DNA from: Pantoea rodasii
GTDB lineage: Bacteria > Pseudomonadota > Gammaproteobacteria > Enterobacterales > Enterobacteriaceae
DNA: 64,000 bases
Reading direction: 5' to 3'
Assembly: GCF_002095465.1 (NCBI RefSeq)
Contig: NZ_MLFP01000002.1
Location: 1-64,000 of the forward strand
Of this stretch, positions 37,716 through 47,845 are shown piece after piece (position 1 is the first letter of the stretch; each line of letters starts with the position of its first letter). The notes below the pieces were generated by a model. It saw nothing but the letters and a program-made list of their open reading frames with translations. It was not told the DNA's origin and did not search any database. Position numbers and translations under genes: made by a program.

Positions 37716-38429
37716 CTTCGAGGCAGCATCCGGTGTGGAAATCACCGGCGTGCTGTTCACCGCATATTGACCTGTGGTCGTCACGTTCACCGTTGGGGGG
37801 ACGTGATACTTCTCAAAGTAGGCATAACCCGGCTGCAGTTCGCGCCAGAAGTTGATGTACGTTGAGTAGCGATGACGCTGCATGTTGCTGTCGGTCATAT
37901 GGAACGGATAGATATTAATCTGCACATCCTGCTGGCCGTTACGCAGCGCAGCATTGACGTAAGTAAAGATCTCATCCATCGATGCATTGGTCATGGCGTA
38001 GCAGCCAATCGATACGCAATCACCGTGAATCATCAGATAGTTGCCGTCATAACCTTTATCACGATCGTATTGATTCGGGAATCCGGTATTAATCGCGCGG
38101 TAGAAACGGCTGTCAGGTTTTAACTGATTCAGCTTAACGTTATAAAACCCTTCCGGACTTTTAAAATCGCCCTGACGACGCTTAGGCCCTAAACCGCCAG
38201 AGAAATTACAAATGCGATAGCTGTCCAGCAAACGATATTCATTACCGATTTTGCCGTACAGTTCCAGCGTACGCTCTTCCTTGAAAATCTGAATAAAAAC
38301 AGGGGTGCCAAGTAATTGTTTCTTTAACTCTTTGCTCACCGGCGCCGACGGTTGCGTTGGCTCTGGTGAAATGGCCCAGCTAAGGACTGGCATAAGAATC
38401 ATCGCAAGCAACAATGCGATTCTGCCCAT
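37686..38429 (-). CDS. yafK: L,D-transpeptidase-family protein YafK (DpaA/LdtF)
   Basis: Periplasmic YkuD-fold protein of 247 residues with a signal peptide ([19 protein letters not shown]). The active-site motif is [20 protein letters not shown] with the catalytic Cys at SIGC. The E. coli homologue cleaves the Lpp-peptidoglycan bond rather than making cross-links. It is tail-to-tail with yafJ as in E. coli. Confidence 0.93.
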   Translation of the reverse strand: MGRIALLLAMILMPVLSWAISPEPTQPSAPVSKELKKQLLGTPVFIQIFKEERTLELYGKIGNEYRLLDSYRICNFSGGLGPKRRQGDFKSPEGFYNVKLNQLKPDSRFYRAINTGFPNQYDRDKGYDGNYLMIHGDCVSIGCYAMTNASMDEIFTYVNAALRNGQQDVQINIYPFHMTDSNMQRHRYSTYINFWRELQPGYAYFEKYHVPPTVNVTTTGQYAVNSTPVISTPDAASKSFLALTQAK

Positions 38430-38642
38430 TCTGTGTGTACCTTGAAGTGAAGAGAGACGATGACGCTAAGCGTCTGGGTATTGCATTATCGGAAATATCC
38501 GCTACCGCAGCGCAACATTAACATTGTCTGAGGTTTAATCAAGACAGTGTCCGTGAAAATGGTGCATTCCTAAAGGGATTACGACCAGAATTTTGTAAAC
38601 TTTAATTCGCCGCTCAACAATTATTGCCGAACTTTTTCTCTG

Positions 38643-38658
38643 CTGTATACTTATCCAG
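38643..38658 (+). promoter_or_regulatory. LexA (SOS) box upstream of dinB
   Basis: CTGTATACTTATCCAG fits the LexA pattern CTGT-N8-ACAG with one deviation (CCAG), the same deviation that the E. coli dinB box has. It ends 14 bp before the start codon. Confidence 0.85.
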
Positions 38659-38672
38659 TATTCGGAGGGCGT

Positions 38673-39728
38673 ATGCGCAAAATCATTCATGTTGATATGG
38701 ACTGCTTTTTCGCAGCAGTTGAAATGCGCGACGATCCTTCATTACGTGATATTCCCATCGCCATTGGCGGCAGCCGGGTACAGCGTGGCGTGATCAGCAC
38801 TGCCAACTATCCGGCCCGAAAATACGGCGTACGCAGCGCGATGCCAACGGCGACGGCGCTCAAGCTCTGCCCGCATCTGAAACTACTGCCTGGACGCTTT
38901 GATGCCTACAAAGAGGCGTCGCGCCAAATCCGCGATATCTTTTCCCGCTATACCGCGCTGATTGAACCCCTGTCGCTTGATGAAGCCTACCTTGATGTCA
39001 CGGACAGCCTTCACTGTCAGGGCTCGGCCACGCTGATGGCGCAGGCGATACGGGCCGATATCCTGCGTGAAACCGGGTTAACCGCCTCGGCGGGTATTGC
39101 ACCGATCAAATTCCTCGCCAAGATTGCTTCCGATCTCAATAAGCCTGACGGGCAGTATGTGATCACCCCGCAAGTGATGCCGGACTTTTTACTGACGCTG
39201 CCGCTTAGCAAAATCCCCGGCGTTGGCAAAGTGGCGACCAAAAAGCTGGAAGAGATGGGACTGCGCACCTGCGCCGATGTGCAGAGAGCCGATCTCGCTT
39301 CGCTGCTTAAAAGATTCGGTAAATTTGGCCGCGTGCTGTGGGAACGCAGCAACGGCATCGATGAGCGCGATGTGGTGGTGGAGCGCGAACGTAAATCGCT
39401 CGGCGTTGAGCGAACGCTAATGGAAGATATTCATAGCTGGGAACAGTGTCTGGAAATTATTGATTTTCTGTATGCGGAGCTGGACCGGCGGCTGACCAAC
39501 ATTCGGCCGGACAAACAGATTGCTCGTCAGGGCGTAAAACTCAAATTTAATGATTTCCAGCAAACCACCCAGGAGCACGTCTGGCCGGTGTTGAATAAAG
39601 ACGACATGATTGCGGTAGCGCGTCAGGCCTGGGATGAACGGCGTGCAGGACGCGGCGTGCGGCTGGTGGGATTGCACGTGACGATGCTGGATCCACAGCT
39701 GGAGCGGCAGCTGGTGTTGGGTTGGTAA
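38673..39728 (+). CDS. dinB: DNA polymerase IV
   Basis: Y-family translesion polymerase of 351 residues, the E. coli length. Catalytic Asp8, Asp103 and Glu104 ([10 protein letters not shown]), steric gate Phe13 (MDCFFAAVE) and helix-hairpin-helix region ([20 protein letters not shown]) are present. The C-terminal QLVLGW is the beta-clamp-binding motif. GGAGGG precedes the start and an SOS box lies just upstream. Confidence 0.97.
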   Translation: MRKIIHVDMDCFFAAVEMRDDPSLRDIPIAIGGSRVQRGVISTANYPARKYGVRSAMPTATALKLCPHLKLLPGRFDAYKEASRQIRDIFSRYTALIEPLSLDEAYLDVTDSLHCQGSATLMAQAIRADILRETGLTASAGIAPIKFLAKIASDLNKPDGQYVITPQVMPDFLLTLPLSKIPGVGKVATKKLEEMGLRTCADVQRADLASLLKRFGKFGRVLWERSNGIDERDVVVERERKSLGVERTLMEDIHSWEQCLEIIDFLYAELDRRLTNIRPDKQIARQGVKLKFNDFQQTTQEHVWPVLNKDDMIAVARQAWDERRAGRGVRLVGLHVTMLDPQLERQLVLGW

Positions 39729-39781
39729 TAACCGGGGCACAACGCATCGTGACCCGGTTGATTTCAACAGCCCATGATAAA

Positions 39782-39799
39782 GTGCGCATTGAAGCGCAC
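39782..39799. repeat. GTGCGC-ATTGAA-GCGCAC palindrome
   Basis: Single copy of the GTGCGC-type intergenic palindrome in the gap between convergent dinB and the ABC binding-protein gene. The other copies are at 16522, 23974 and 31119. Confidence 0.6.
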
Positions 39800-39810
39800 C
39801 TGGCGTTAAA

Positions 39811-40875
39811 TCACTTCTTACCGTACTTGGCTTCCAGCGTGGCAAACCACGGCGCCACGAAATCACTGTTCTCGCCCCAGCCTGGAATAATCTTGTTCAA
39901 CGAGGCCACGTTCACTGCACCTTGCTGGCTGTTCAACTGCTGCTGCGAAATGGCAGACGCTTTGAACTCATAGCTTGCTGGCGTGGTTTCGCCGGCAATC
40001 TTATTCGCCACCAGACGCATATTCACTGCGCCGATGGTTTTAGGATCCACCGCCACCGTCTGCACCCACGGACTGTTTTTCTGGTGCATCAACTGCAGAT
40101 CCTGGTTAGAGACGTCGATGCTGTACAGTTTGATTTCAGTACGGCCATTCTCCTGCAGTGCTTTGTAAGCACCCTGGCTAAAGGCATCCCACGAACCCCA
40201 AATGGCATCAATCTTACCTTTCGGGTACTTCGCCAAAATTGCGCCAATCTTGTTGGCGGTATCGCCCTGTACGTCAGAAGAAACCGCACCAATCGACTCC
40301 AACTGATGAATACCAGGATTCTCTTTCAGCAATTTTTCATACACCACCTGGCGACGATCCATAGCCGGGAAACCCGCGACCCACAGCTTGACGATGTTAG
40401 CTTTGCCGTTGAAATCTTTGATCAGGCTACCGAGTGATTCCTGCGCCAGTGAGGCATCATTCTGTGCGGTGACGGTCACGCCTTCGACAGGCGTATTCAC
40501 CGGGGTGTCAAACACCGACAGCTTAATACCGGCCGCCGCAATGTGCTGCACTAACGCGGTAGAGTAGGGATCTTTACCGTGCGACAGGATGATGCCGTCA
40601 TATTTCTGGCTGATCGCCTGATTGACGAAATCCTGGAAACGCGCGTCATCGCCGTTGCTGAGGAAGGTGCTCACCTTGAAGCCCAGCTTGCGGCCTTCCT
40701 GAATGGCACCGGCCACGAACTGCGTGGTGTTGTCGTCAGAACCGAGGTTACGGATGATGGCAATGCGAACCGGGCCTTCATGATTGGCAATCACGGCAGG
40801 CACCGTTGCGTCAGCGAAAGCGGCCGTGGCGTTCAGCAGGCTTAAGGCCAGCAGCGAAAGGGGTATTTTTTTCAT
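39811..40875 (-). CDS. ABC transporter periplasmic sugar-binding protein (RbsB/YphF type)
   Basis: Periplasmic binding protein of 354 residues with a signal peptide ending about ATAAFA. The fold is the Peripla_BP_4 ribose/autoinducer type: VRIAIIRNLGSDDNTTQFV, AISQKYDGIILSHGKDPYS and IDAIWGSWDAFSQGAYKAL. It is the last gene of a three-gene operon after ATPase and permease. No sugar kinase or isomerase is attached, but a MetJ-like site lies upstream of the operon, so 5-methylthioribose is a candidate ligand. That link is inference. Confidence 0.85.
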   Translation of the reverse strand: MKKIPLSLLALSLLNATAAFADATVPAVIANHEGPVRIAIIRNLGSDDNTTQFVAGAIQEGRKLGFKVSTFLSNGDDARFQDFVNQAISQKYDGIILSHGKDPYSTALVQHIAAAGIKLSVFDTPVNTPVEGVTVTAQNDASLAQESLGSLIKDFNGKANIVKLWVAGFPAMDRRQVVYEKLLKENPGIHQLESIGAVSSDVQGDTANKIGAILAKYPKGKIDAIWGSWDAFSQGAYKALQENGRTEIKLYSIDVSNQDLQLMHQKNSPWVQTVAVDPKTIGAVNMRLVANKIAGETTPASYEFKASAISQQQLNSQQGAVNVASLNKIIPGWGENSDFVAPWFATLEAKYGKK

Positions 40876-40902
40876 TAGAATCTCTTTCTCAGTAAACGCG
40901 CC

Positions 40903-41901
40903 TTAACGGCGCTGAATGTAGGTAATCGCCAGGGCCAGAGCCAGCACCAGGCCTTTGATAATGTCCATGGCGTAATAAGGCACCGACAGCATCACCAGTC
41001 CGTTCTGTAACACACCCAGAATCACCGCGCCGACCAGCGTCCCGAGCGCGTTAGGCTTGCCGGAACCGGCCAGCGAGAAGCCGATCCATGCCGCAGCAAC
41101 GGCATCCATCAGGTAGCCGCCGCCCGCGTTGACCTGCGAAGAGCCAATGCGCGATGCCAGCAGAATGCCGCCTAAGCCCGCCAGCAGCGATGCCAGCACA
41201 TAGGCCAGTACGCGATAGCGCGTGGTACGAATGCCCGAAAGACGCGCGGCTTCTGGATTGCCACCCAGCGCATACATGCGACGACCGTGCTTGGTTAACG
41301 ACAGCGCTAACTGTGCCACAATCGTTACCACCAGCATGATAATCACAATGGTTGGTACCTGACCCAGCAGGCCAAACGCCGCCGGAATGGTGCCTTCGGC
41401 CATATCGCCGCTTGGCATCACCATGTTCTCCGTAATCGAACCGCCGAAGCTGTACGTCATCGCCACGCCCTGAATCACGAACAGGGTCGCCAGCGTGGCT
41501 AACATGTCGGGAATGCGCAGGATCACAATCAGGAAGCTGTTAAACAGCCCGACCAGAGTACACAGCAGCAGGGTGATGATGATCGCTTCAGTGGTGCCAA
41601 AGCCGTGCCAGACAAACAGCGAAATCACCAGCGCGTTGGCCAGCGAAGCGGTTGAACCCACCGACAAATCGAAACCGCCGATGGTCAGCGAAATCGACAC
41701 CCCAATCGCAATTACCGTGACGATGGCGATTGAGCGCAGGATGTTGATGATGTTTGTGGGTTCGAGGAAGCTGTCCGACGCGAGGCCAAACCCGGCGATC
41801 AGGATCACCACGGTCAGCAACATGCCCCATTTATAGAGAAAATCAAAAAGCTGATGACGCAGAGAAGGCTGCGGGGTTAGGGATTGTTCTTTGCTGCTCA
41901 C
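40903..41901 (-). CDS. ABC transporter permease (RbsC type)
   Basis: Inner-membrane permease of 332 residues with about ten hydrophobic segments, BPD_transp_2 family. Typical parts are IGVSISLTIGGFDLSVGS (the GGIDLSVG family motif), LGGNPEAARLSGI and DAVAAAWIGFSLAGSGKPN. Its start overlaps the ATPase stop by four bases. It would form the homodimeric channel of the importer. Confidence 0.9.
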   Translation of the reverse strand: MSSKEQSLTPQPSLRHQLFDFLYKWGMLLTVVILIAGFGLASDSFLEPTNIINILRSIAIVTVIAIGVSISLTIGGFDLSVGSTASLANALVISLFVWHGFGTTEAIIITLLLCTLVGLFNSFLIVILRIPDMLATLATLFVIQGVAMTYSFGGSITENMVMPSGDMAEGTIPAAFGLLGQVPTIVIIMLVVTIVAQLALSLTKHGRRMYALGGNPEAARLSGIRTTRYRVLAYVLASLLAGLGGILLASRIGSSQVNAGGGYLMDAVAAAWIGFSLAGSGKPNALGTLVGAVILGVLQNGLVMLSVPYYAMDIIKGLVLALALAITYIQRR

Positions 41902-43403
41902 GCAGGGGTTCCTCCGGTGGAATAAAGCAATAGCATCTCTTCTGTGGCCTCACGACCTTCCATCTCTGCCACAATGCGCCCATCCCAGAGCACACAAATA
42001 CGGTCACATAAGCCGACCAGTTCAGAAAACTCGCCCGAGGCGTAAATGATGCCTTTGCCTTCGCGCGCCAGGCCGTCAATCAGGCTGAACAGATCGGTCT
42101 TCGCTTTGATGTCGACGCCTTTGGTCGGCTCATCGAAAATCAGCACGTCAGCGTTATTACGCAGCCATTTACCAATCGCCACTTTTTGTTGGTTACCGCC
42201 TGACAGACGACGCAAAATCTGCGCCGGTCCTGTGGTACGCACGTTGAGGCGCTGAATCACCTCTTCAGCCCAGCGCCACGCCTGACGATGGCCAAACAAG
42301 CTCCAGCGCGAAAAGCTGCTATCGGCGCTGACGCTCAGGTTCATACTGACCGGTTCATCGATAAAAATGCCTTCCTTGCGGCGCTCTTCCGGCACCAGCG
42401 CCATGCGGTTTTCCACCGAGTCGTGCGGTGAGCGAGGGCGCCACGGTTTGCCGTGCAGCTCGCCTTTTTCCACGCGGCTTTTATTGGCGCCAAACAGCGC
42501 CTTGCACAGCTCGGTTTTCCCCGCGCCGGCTAATCCGGCAATGCCGAGGATTTCGCCTTTGCGCAGATGCAGTGAAATATCTGCCAGCAGTTGATCATCA
42601 TGCAGGCCTTCCACCGACAGCAGCAGCGGTTGTGCGCTGCGTTCACGGCGTGGCGGATAGACATCGGTCAGCTGATGTCCCAGCATTTTCTCGACGATCT
42701 GCTCGCCGCTCAGCGCCGCCATTGGGCTGCTCTCAATTAAGCGGCCATCGCGCAGCACGGTTAAGCGATCGCAAATCGCTTTCAGTTCGTGAATGCGGTG
42801 GGAGATAAACACCACGCCAATACCGTTGTTTTGCAGGCGGCGCACCACGGTAAACAGGCGCTCGCTTTCATGCTGATCGAGCGGCGCGGTGGGTTCATCA
42901 AGGATCAAAAAGCGGCAGTGGTGGGAGAGGGCGCGCGCCAGCAGGATTTGCTGTTTTTCCGCCAGCGAGCAGCGTTCCACCAGACGATTAACATCGATGT
43001 TCACTTCCAACTGATTGAGCAGAGCACGCGCCTGGCGACGAATCTCGCGCCAGCTGTAAACATGGCCGGGTTCTGCCAGCTGATCGAGCAGGATGTTTTC
43101 CGCCACGCTCAGCTGCGGCACCAGCGCCACATCGACTTCCTGCTGTACCAGATGAATACCGAGTTTTTTGGCATCACGCGGTGTGCGAATCGAGACTGGG
43201 ACATCATCCAACAGAATCTCACCACTGTAATGATGGTGTGCGCCCGACAGCACCGCCATCAGCGTGGATTTCCCCGCGCCATTGGCGCCGGTCAGCGCAT
43301 GCACCGATCCGCCTTCGGTCAGAAAATCGACCTGAGTCAGTGCGGCAAAACCGCCAAAAGCGATGGAGATATTGCGCATCTCCAGGCGGTTAATCGCACT
43401 CAT
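41898..43403 (-). CDS. ABC transporter ATPase, double domain (RbsA type)
   Basis: Sugar-import ATPase of 501 residues with two nucleotide-binding domains. Domain 1 has Walker A GANGAGKSTLMAVLSG, the signature-like CSLAEKQQILLARAL and Walker B LILDEPTAPLD. Domain 2 has GLAGAGKTELCKALFG (Walker A), LSGGNQQKVAIGKWL and VLIFDEPTKGVD. It is the first gene of the operon, about 100 bp after a MetJ-like array. Confidence 0.92.
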   Translation of the reverse strand: MSAINRLEMRNISIAFGGFAALTQVDFLTEGGSVHALTGANGAGKSTLMAVLSGAHHHYSGEILLDDVPVSIRTPRDAKKLGIHLVQQEVDVALVPQLSVAENILLDQLAEPGHVYSWREIRRQARALLNQLEVNIDVNRLVERCSLAEKQQILLARALSHHCRFLILDEPTAPLDQHESERLFTVVRRLQNNGIGVVFISHRIHELKAICDRLTVLRDGRLIESSPMAALSGEQIVEKMLGHQLTDVYPPRRERSAQPLLLSVEGLHDDQLLADISLHLRKGEILGIAGLAGAGKTELCKALFGANKSRVEKGELHGKPWRPRSPHDSVENRMALVPEERRKEGIFIDEPVSMNLSVSADSSFSRWSLFGHRQAWRWAEEVIQRLNVRTTGPAQILRRLSGGNQQKVAIGKWLRNNADVLIFDEPTKGVDIKAKTDLFSLIDGLAREGKGIIYASGEFSELVGLCDRICVLWDGRIVAEMEGREATEEMLLLYSTGGTPA

Positions 43404-43509
43404 TGGGTTCGGCCTTAATTAGAGGGAGTGGGTCGCATTTTTTCTGAAGCCGTAACGCTGGGCAACAAACGAAAGCGCATAAGCTAGCACGAAATCTTAT
43501 TAGCCATCC

Positions 43510-43533
43510 AGACATCTGGGTGTAACGGCGTCT
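43510..43533. promoter_or_regulatory. MetJ-like box array upstream of the sugar-type ABC operon
   Basis: AGACATCT (43510-43517) and CGGCGTCT (43526-43533) match the met box AGACGTCT in 7 and 6 of 8 positions and are in phase, with a poor unit GGGTGTAA between. They lie 107 bp upstream of the ATPase start on the minus strand. The match is weaker than at mtnB and mtnK but keeps the tandem 8-bp phasing. Confidence 0.55.
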
Positions 43534-43633
43534 AAAACTGGTGAGGCGGAAATGACTGGTGAATTACAGGGGTAAAGGATCGGTTTTTTAGGGGTTTATG
43601 CTGGTATCGGGCGATGCATTGCAAATAGCAGGC

Positions 43634-43660
43634 ATAAAAAAACCAGGCCGAAGCCTGGTT
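43634..43660 (-). terminator. Terminator of pepD
   Basis: Perfect 8-bp stem AACCAGGC / GCCTGGTT with a 4-nt loop, followed on the minus strand by TTTTTTT. It begins 20 bp after the pepD stop codon. Confidence 0.88.
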
Positions 43661-43680
43661 CAATCTCGTAATCCGAACGC

Positions 43681-45141
43681 TTACGCCTTTTCAGGCACCA
43701 CACTCAGCAACGCGGTCAGCAACTTCCAGTACAGGCCGACGCTCTCGATATGTACTTGCTCATCCGGTGAGTGCGGACCGGTGATGGTCGGCCCAATCGA
43801 CACCATATCCATGTTCGGATACGGTTTCTTGAACAGACCACACTCCAGACCCGCGTGAATCACCTGAATGTTTGGCGTCTTGCCAAACAGCGCTTCGTAG
43901 GTCTTGCGCGTCAGCGCCATCACCGGTGAGTCGGCGTCTGGCTGCCAGCCTGGGTAGCCGCCTTTCGGTGCGGTTTTCGCGCCAGCCAGTTGGCCGAGCG
44001 AGGTCAGGGTTTCCACCACCCAATCTTTACCGGTATCGATCAGCGAACGAATCAGGCAGATGATTTCGGCATTGTCCTGATCCATGGTCACCACACCGAC
44101 GTTCAGTGAGGTTTCCACCACGCCTTTGGCCACGTCTGAGTTGCGGATCACACCGTTTGGCGTGCTGTTCAGCAGGTTGATAAAACGGTCACGGCTGTCA
44201 GTGGTCAGCGCCTGAGCCTGATGTGCCAGCGGCTCGGTGGTTAAGGCGATGTTCTTCTCTTTAATGCCCAGCTCATTGAGCAGCGTTGCCTGGAAATGAG
44301 CGGCAGCCGATTTCAGGGCATCCACTTTCTGACCGTCGACAGCCAGCGTGGCGAAGGCTTCACGCGGGATGGCATTACGCAGCGTACCGCCGGTGAACTC
44401 AATCAGACGCACATCCAATTCTTGCGCATACACCGCAAAGAAGCGGGCCAGCAATTTGTTGGCATTGCCCAGACCATGATGGATATCGGCACCAGAGTGA
44501 CCGCCTTTCAGGCCTTTCAACGTCAGCTTAAGGGTTTCAAAGCCGGCAGGAATCGCTTCACGGCTTAACGGCAGGGTGGTGATGAAATCAATGCCACCCG
44601 CGCAGCCCATATAGATCTCACCTTCCTCTTCCGAGTCGGTATTGATCAGAATGTCGGCCTGCAGCCAGTTCGGCTGGAGACCAAAAGCGCCGTCCATGCC
44701 GGATTCTTCGGTCATGGTCAGCAGCACTTCCAGCGGGCCGTGGATCAGCGAGTTATCCGCTAACGCAGCCAGGGCCGACGCCATACCAATGCCGTTATCT
44801 GCGCCCAGCGTGGTACCACGCGCTTTGACCCATTCGCCATCAACGTACGGTTGAATCGGATCTTTGGTGAAGTCGTGCACCGTGTCGCTATTCTTCTGCG
44901 GCACCATATCAAGGTGTGCCTGCAGCGCGACAGGGGTACGATTTTCCATGCCCGCAGTGGCCGGTTTGCGAATCAGGATATTGCCAACCTGATCGCGCTC
45001 AACCCACAAGCCTTGCTCTTTTGCCCAGCTAACCACGTGTTCAGCCAGTGCTTCTTCATGATAAGAAGGGTGCGGAATGGAGCAGATTTTAGCGAAAATA
45101 TCCCACAGCGGTTGGGGGGAAAGTTGCGACAATTCAGACAC
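43681..45141 (-). CDS. pepD: Aminoacyl-histidine dipeptidase (peptidase D)
   Basis: M20C-family zinc dipeptidase of 486 residues (E. coli 485), broad for dipeptides including carnosine-like X-His. Metal-site motifs are VALQAHLDMVPQ, GTTLGADNGIGMA, LLTMTEESGMDGAFG, INTDSEEEGEIYMGCAGG and the C-terminal IHAGLECGLF. It is divergent from gpt as in E. coli. Confidence 0.96.
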   Translation of the reverse strand: MSELSQLSPQPLWDIFAKICSIPHPSYHEEALAEHVVSWAKEQGLWVERDQVGNILIRKPATAGMENRTPVALQAHLDMVPQKNSDTVHDFTKDPIQPYVDGEWVKARGTTLGADNGIGMASALAALADNSLIHGPLEVLLTMTEESGMDGAFGLQPNWLQADILINTDSEEEGEIYMGCAGGIDFITTLPLSREAIPAGFETLKLTLKGLKGGHSGADIHHGLGNANKLLARFFAVYAQELDVRLIEFTGGTLRNAIPREAFATLAVDGQKVDALKSAAAHFQATLLNELGIKEKNIALTTEPLAHQAQALTTDSRDRFINLLNSTPNGVIRNSDVAKGVVETSLNVGVVTMDQDNAEIICLIRSLIDTGKDWVVETLTSLGQLAGAKTAPKGGYPGWQPDADSPVMALTRKTYEALFGKTPNIQVIHAGLECGLFKKPYPNMDMVSIGPTITGPHSPDEQVHIESVGLYWKLLTALLSVVPEKA

Positions 45142-45397
45142 AATGCATCTCCTGTGTCAGCGCGGCGGACATACCGCTCGCACGCCGGGTTCCAGTGAAA
45201 GATCGCCGTCAGCACATCTGACGTGATAAGGCTGAGAATATCACTGTTTTTCACCGGGCGCGTACTCAGGCGCGCTAAAATCCTGCATCCAGTGCGACAG
45301 ATGCTGGTTTTTAACGCGTCAGATCCTTATAATCTCGCGCAACCTTTTCCCCCTTGTCTATTTTTTAAACCAACGATTGTTGGTCGGGATTTCTTTT

Positions 45398-45856
45398 ATG
45401 AGCGAAAAATACGTCGTCACCTGGGACATGTTGCAGATCCATGCCCGTAAACTGGCCCAGCGCCTGCTGCCTGTGGAACAGTGGAAAGGTATCATTGCGG
45501 TGAGCCGTGGTGGTCTGGTTCCTGCATCGTTGCTGGCGCGTGAGTTGGGTATTCGCTATGTCGATACCGTGTGCATCTCCAGCTACGATCACGATCATCA
45601 GCGCGAAATGAAAGTGCTGAAGCGCGCAGAAGGCGACGGTGAAGGCTTCATCGTGATTGATGACCTGGTGGATACCGGTGGTACCGCGCAAGCGATCCGC
45701 GACATGTATCCCAAAGCCCGTTTCTGCACCATTTTCGCTAAGCCGGCTGGCCGATCGTTAGTGGATGACTATATTGTCGATATCCCGCAGGACACCTGGA
45801 TCGAACAGCCGTGGGACATGGGCGTGGTGTACATTCCGCCAATCGTCAAAAGCTGA
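45398..45856 (+). CDS. gpt: Xanthine-guanine phosphoribosyltransferase
   Basis: Purine salvage enzyme of 152 residues, the E. coli length, converting guanine and xanthine to nucleotides with PRPP. The PRPP-binding motif is [12 protein letters not shown], and [19 protein letters not shown] lies near the N-terminus. Start 45398 is the conserved MSEKYVV; an ATG seven codons upstream is rejected on family length. A -10-like TATAAT at 45328-45333 may serve it, but no good -35 is seen. Confidence 0.96.
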   Translation: MSEKYVVTWDMLQIHARKLAQRLLPVEQWKGIIAVSRGGLVPASLLARELGIRYVDTVCISSYDHDHQREMKVLKRAEGDGEGFIVIDDLVDTGGTAQAIRDMYPKARFCTIFAKPAGRSLVDDYIVDIPQDTWIEQPWDMGVVYIPPIVKS

Positions 45857-45870
45857 TTGATGCAACGCAA

Positions 45871-45903
45871 ACAACGCCCGGTTATGCCGGGCGTTGTGCT
45901 TTC
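45871..45903 (+). terminator. Terminator after gpt
   Basis: Perfect 11-bp stem ACAACGCCCGG / CCGGGCGTTGT with a 5-nt loop, followed by GCTTTCT, 14 bp after the gpt stop. Confidence 0.75.
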
Positions 45904-45977
45904 TATGCCTCGCACCCAACATGCGGGTGCAGTATACTCTTAGACATCAATGCGACTATCGCGGGAGAACGTCTAAG

Positions 45978-47225
45978 ATGTCGGATAAAAACCTCAGCGA
46001 AGAGCTTTTTAAGCCCCGCTTTAAACACCCTGAAACCTCCTCTCTGGTGCATCGTCAGCACCACCATCCGGTGCAGGTCCACAATACCCTCGAAGGGGAC
46101 ACCCAGCCCTGCTGGTATCGCATGCTCAATAAGCTGCTGTGGACGTGGCGCGGACTGTCACCGCAGGAGATCAGCGAAGTGCTGGCGCGTATTGCCATCA
46201 GTGAGTATGAGCACACCGATGAAAATCAACTGGATACGGTGATTGGCTATCGCGGTGGCAACTGGAACTACGAATGGTCGAAACAGGCCGCATTGTGGCA
46301 GCAGCGGGCGATGCAGAATGAGGATCACGAAGAGGCGGGGCATCAGTGGATGCGCGCGTCAAATCTCTACAGCATCGCCGCCTATCCGTATATCAAAGGG
46401 GATGATCTGGCCGATCAGGCACAGGTGCTGGCGAACCGTGCGTATGAAGAGGCCACACAGCGTCTGCCCGGCGAGCTGAAGTCACTCACCTTCCAGATCA
46501 GCGGCGGCAGCCCAGTGACGGGCTTTCTGCATATGCCTGCGCAGGCAGAAGCGCCGTATCCTACCGTGCTGCTGTGTGGCGGCCTGGATTCATTGCAGAG
46601 CGATCACTATCGCCTGTTCCACGATTACCTGGCGCCACGCGGCATTGCTATGCTGACGCTGGATATGCCCTCTGTCGGCTTCAGCAGTAAATGGCCGCTG
46701 AATCAGGATACCAGCCAGGTACATCAACAGGTGCTGCGTGAACTGAGCAACGTGCCGTGGATCGATCACACCCGAGTGGCATTGTTTGGTTATCGCTTCG
46801 GTGCCAACGTGGCCACGCGATTGGCTTATCTGGAAGTGCCGCGTCTGCGGGCGGTTGCCACGTTGGGCGCGATGGTGCACAACATATTTGTCGATGAGCA
46901 GCGCCAACAAAAGCTGCCGGACATGTATATGGATATGCTGGCCAGTCGCCTGGGTATGTCATCGGCTTCTGACAATAACCTGCGCGTTGAACTGAGTCGC
47001 TATTCGCTGAAAGTGCAGGGCTTGTTGGGCCGCCGCACGCCAACGCCGATGCTGGCGGCATACTGGCCGGACGATTTGTTCAGCCCCGAAGAGGAAGCGC
47101 AGTTGATCGCTAACTCCTCCGCGCAGGGCAAGGTGCTGGCGATTCCCGTCAAGCCGGTTTTCTCCAGCTTTGAGAAGGCGCTGAACCAAATCTGCGACTG
47201 GCTGGCAAAACAATTGGGTGTCTGA
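45978..47225 (+). CDS. frsA: Fermentation-respiration switch protein FrsA (alpha/beta hydrolase)
   Basis: Esterase-like alpha/beta-hydrolase of 415 residues (E. coli 414). The N-terminal lid region is followed by [20 protein letters not shown] and the elbow [19 protein letters not shown]. The serine expected in a classical GxSxG elbow is replaced by Arg (GYRFG), as known for this family. E. coli FrsA binds dephosphorylated EIIA-Glc. Start 45978 ([19 protein letters not shown]) is the conserved one. Confidence 0.95.
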   Translation: MSDKNLSEELFKPRFKHPETSSLVHRQHHHPVQVHNTLEGDTQPCWYRMLNKLLWTWRGLSPQEISEVLARIAISEYEHTDENQLDTVIGYRGGNWNYEWSKQAALWQQRAMQNEDHEEAGHQWMRASNLYSIAAYPYIKGDDLADQAQVLANRAYEEATQRLPGELKSLTFQISGGSPVTGFLHMPAQAEAPYPTVLLCGGLDSLQSDHYRLFHDYLAPRGIAMLTLDMPSVGFSSKWPLNQDTSQVHQQVLRELSNVPWIDHTRVALFGYRFGANVATRLAYLEVPRLRAVATLGAMVHNIFVDEQRQQKLPDMYMDMLASRLGMSSASDNNLRVELSRYSLKVQGLLGRRTPTPMLAAYWPDDLFSPEEEAQLIANSSAQGKVLAIPVKPVFSSFEKALNQICDWLAKQLGV

Positions 47226-47334
47226 CTGGCAAAAAACCAACGCTCTGCTACAACTTATATCCGGGATAGTTTGCGTTGCGCGCGAGAACCGCGTAGCGAG
47301 AGACAATTTACGGTTTATTTGAGGGAGAATTAGC

Positions 47335-47736
47335 ATGACGTTACCGAGTGGTCATCCCCGTAGTCGCCTGCTGAAGCGCTTCACCGAATTGGGGCCGTAT
47401 ATTCGTGAAGGGAAATGTGAAGAGACACGTTTCTTTTTTGATTGCCTGGCGGCGTGTGTCAATGTCAAACCTGCACCTGAACTCCGCGAGTTTTGGGGCT
47501 GGTGGATGACACTGGAAGCGCACGAGGACCATTTCACCTACGAATACCACTTTGGTTTGTTCGACAAAGACGGTGACTGGGGTGTCGCGACAATCAAAGG
47601 CAAAGAGAATAACGAAAGAGTGGAGAGTACGCTGCGTAACTTCCATGAACGCCTGAAAGCGGTGTTAAAGGATCTGAAGCTGGAACTCAAACCCGCCGAG
47701 GGATTCAAAGAAGAACCGGTTAAGCTAAGCGCTTAA
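47335..47736 (+). CDS. crl: Sigma factor-binding protein Crl
   Basis: Protein of 133 residues, the E. coli length, that binds sigma-S and promotes its holoenzyme, favouring curli and stationary-phase genes. Conserved stretches are [38 protein letters not shown] and [28 protein letters not shown] precedes the start. Confidence 0.96.
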   Translation: MTLPSGHPRSRLLKRFTELGPYIREGKCEETRFFFDCLAACVNVKPAPELREFWGWWMTLEAHEDHFTYEYHFGLFDKDGDWGVATIKGKENNERVESTLRNFHERLKAVLKDLKLELKPAEGFKEEPVKLSA

Positions 47737-47787
47737 GCGAGAAATGGTGGGACGCGGCTGTGCTGCCTCCCAAAGAGACAAAAAGAA

Positions 47788-47817
47788 AGAGCCGGTGATG
47801 AGCCGGCTCTTTTTTTA
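47788..47817. terminator. Bidirectional terminator between crl and the porin gene
   Basis: 8-bp stem AGAGCCGG / CCGGCTCT with a 7-nt loop; TTTTTTT follows on the plus strand, and TTTCTTTTT on the minus strand. Confidence 0.88.
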
Positions 47818-47845
47818 TAGACACAACAAGGGTAATGCTAACGAC

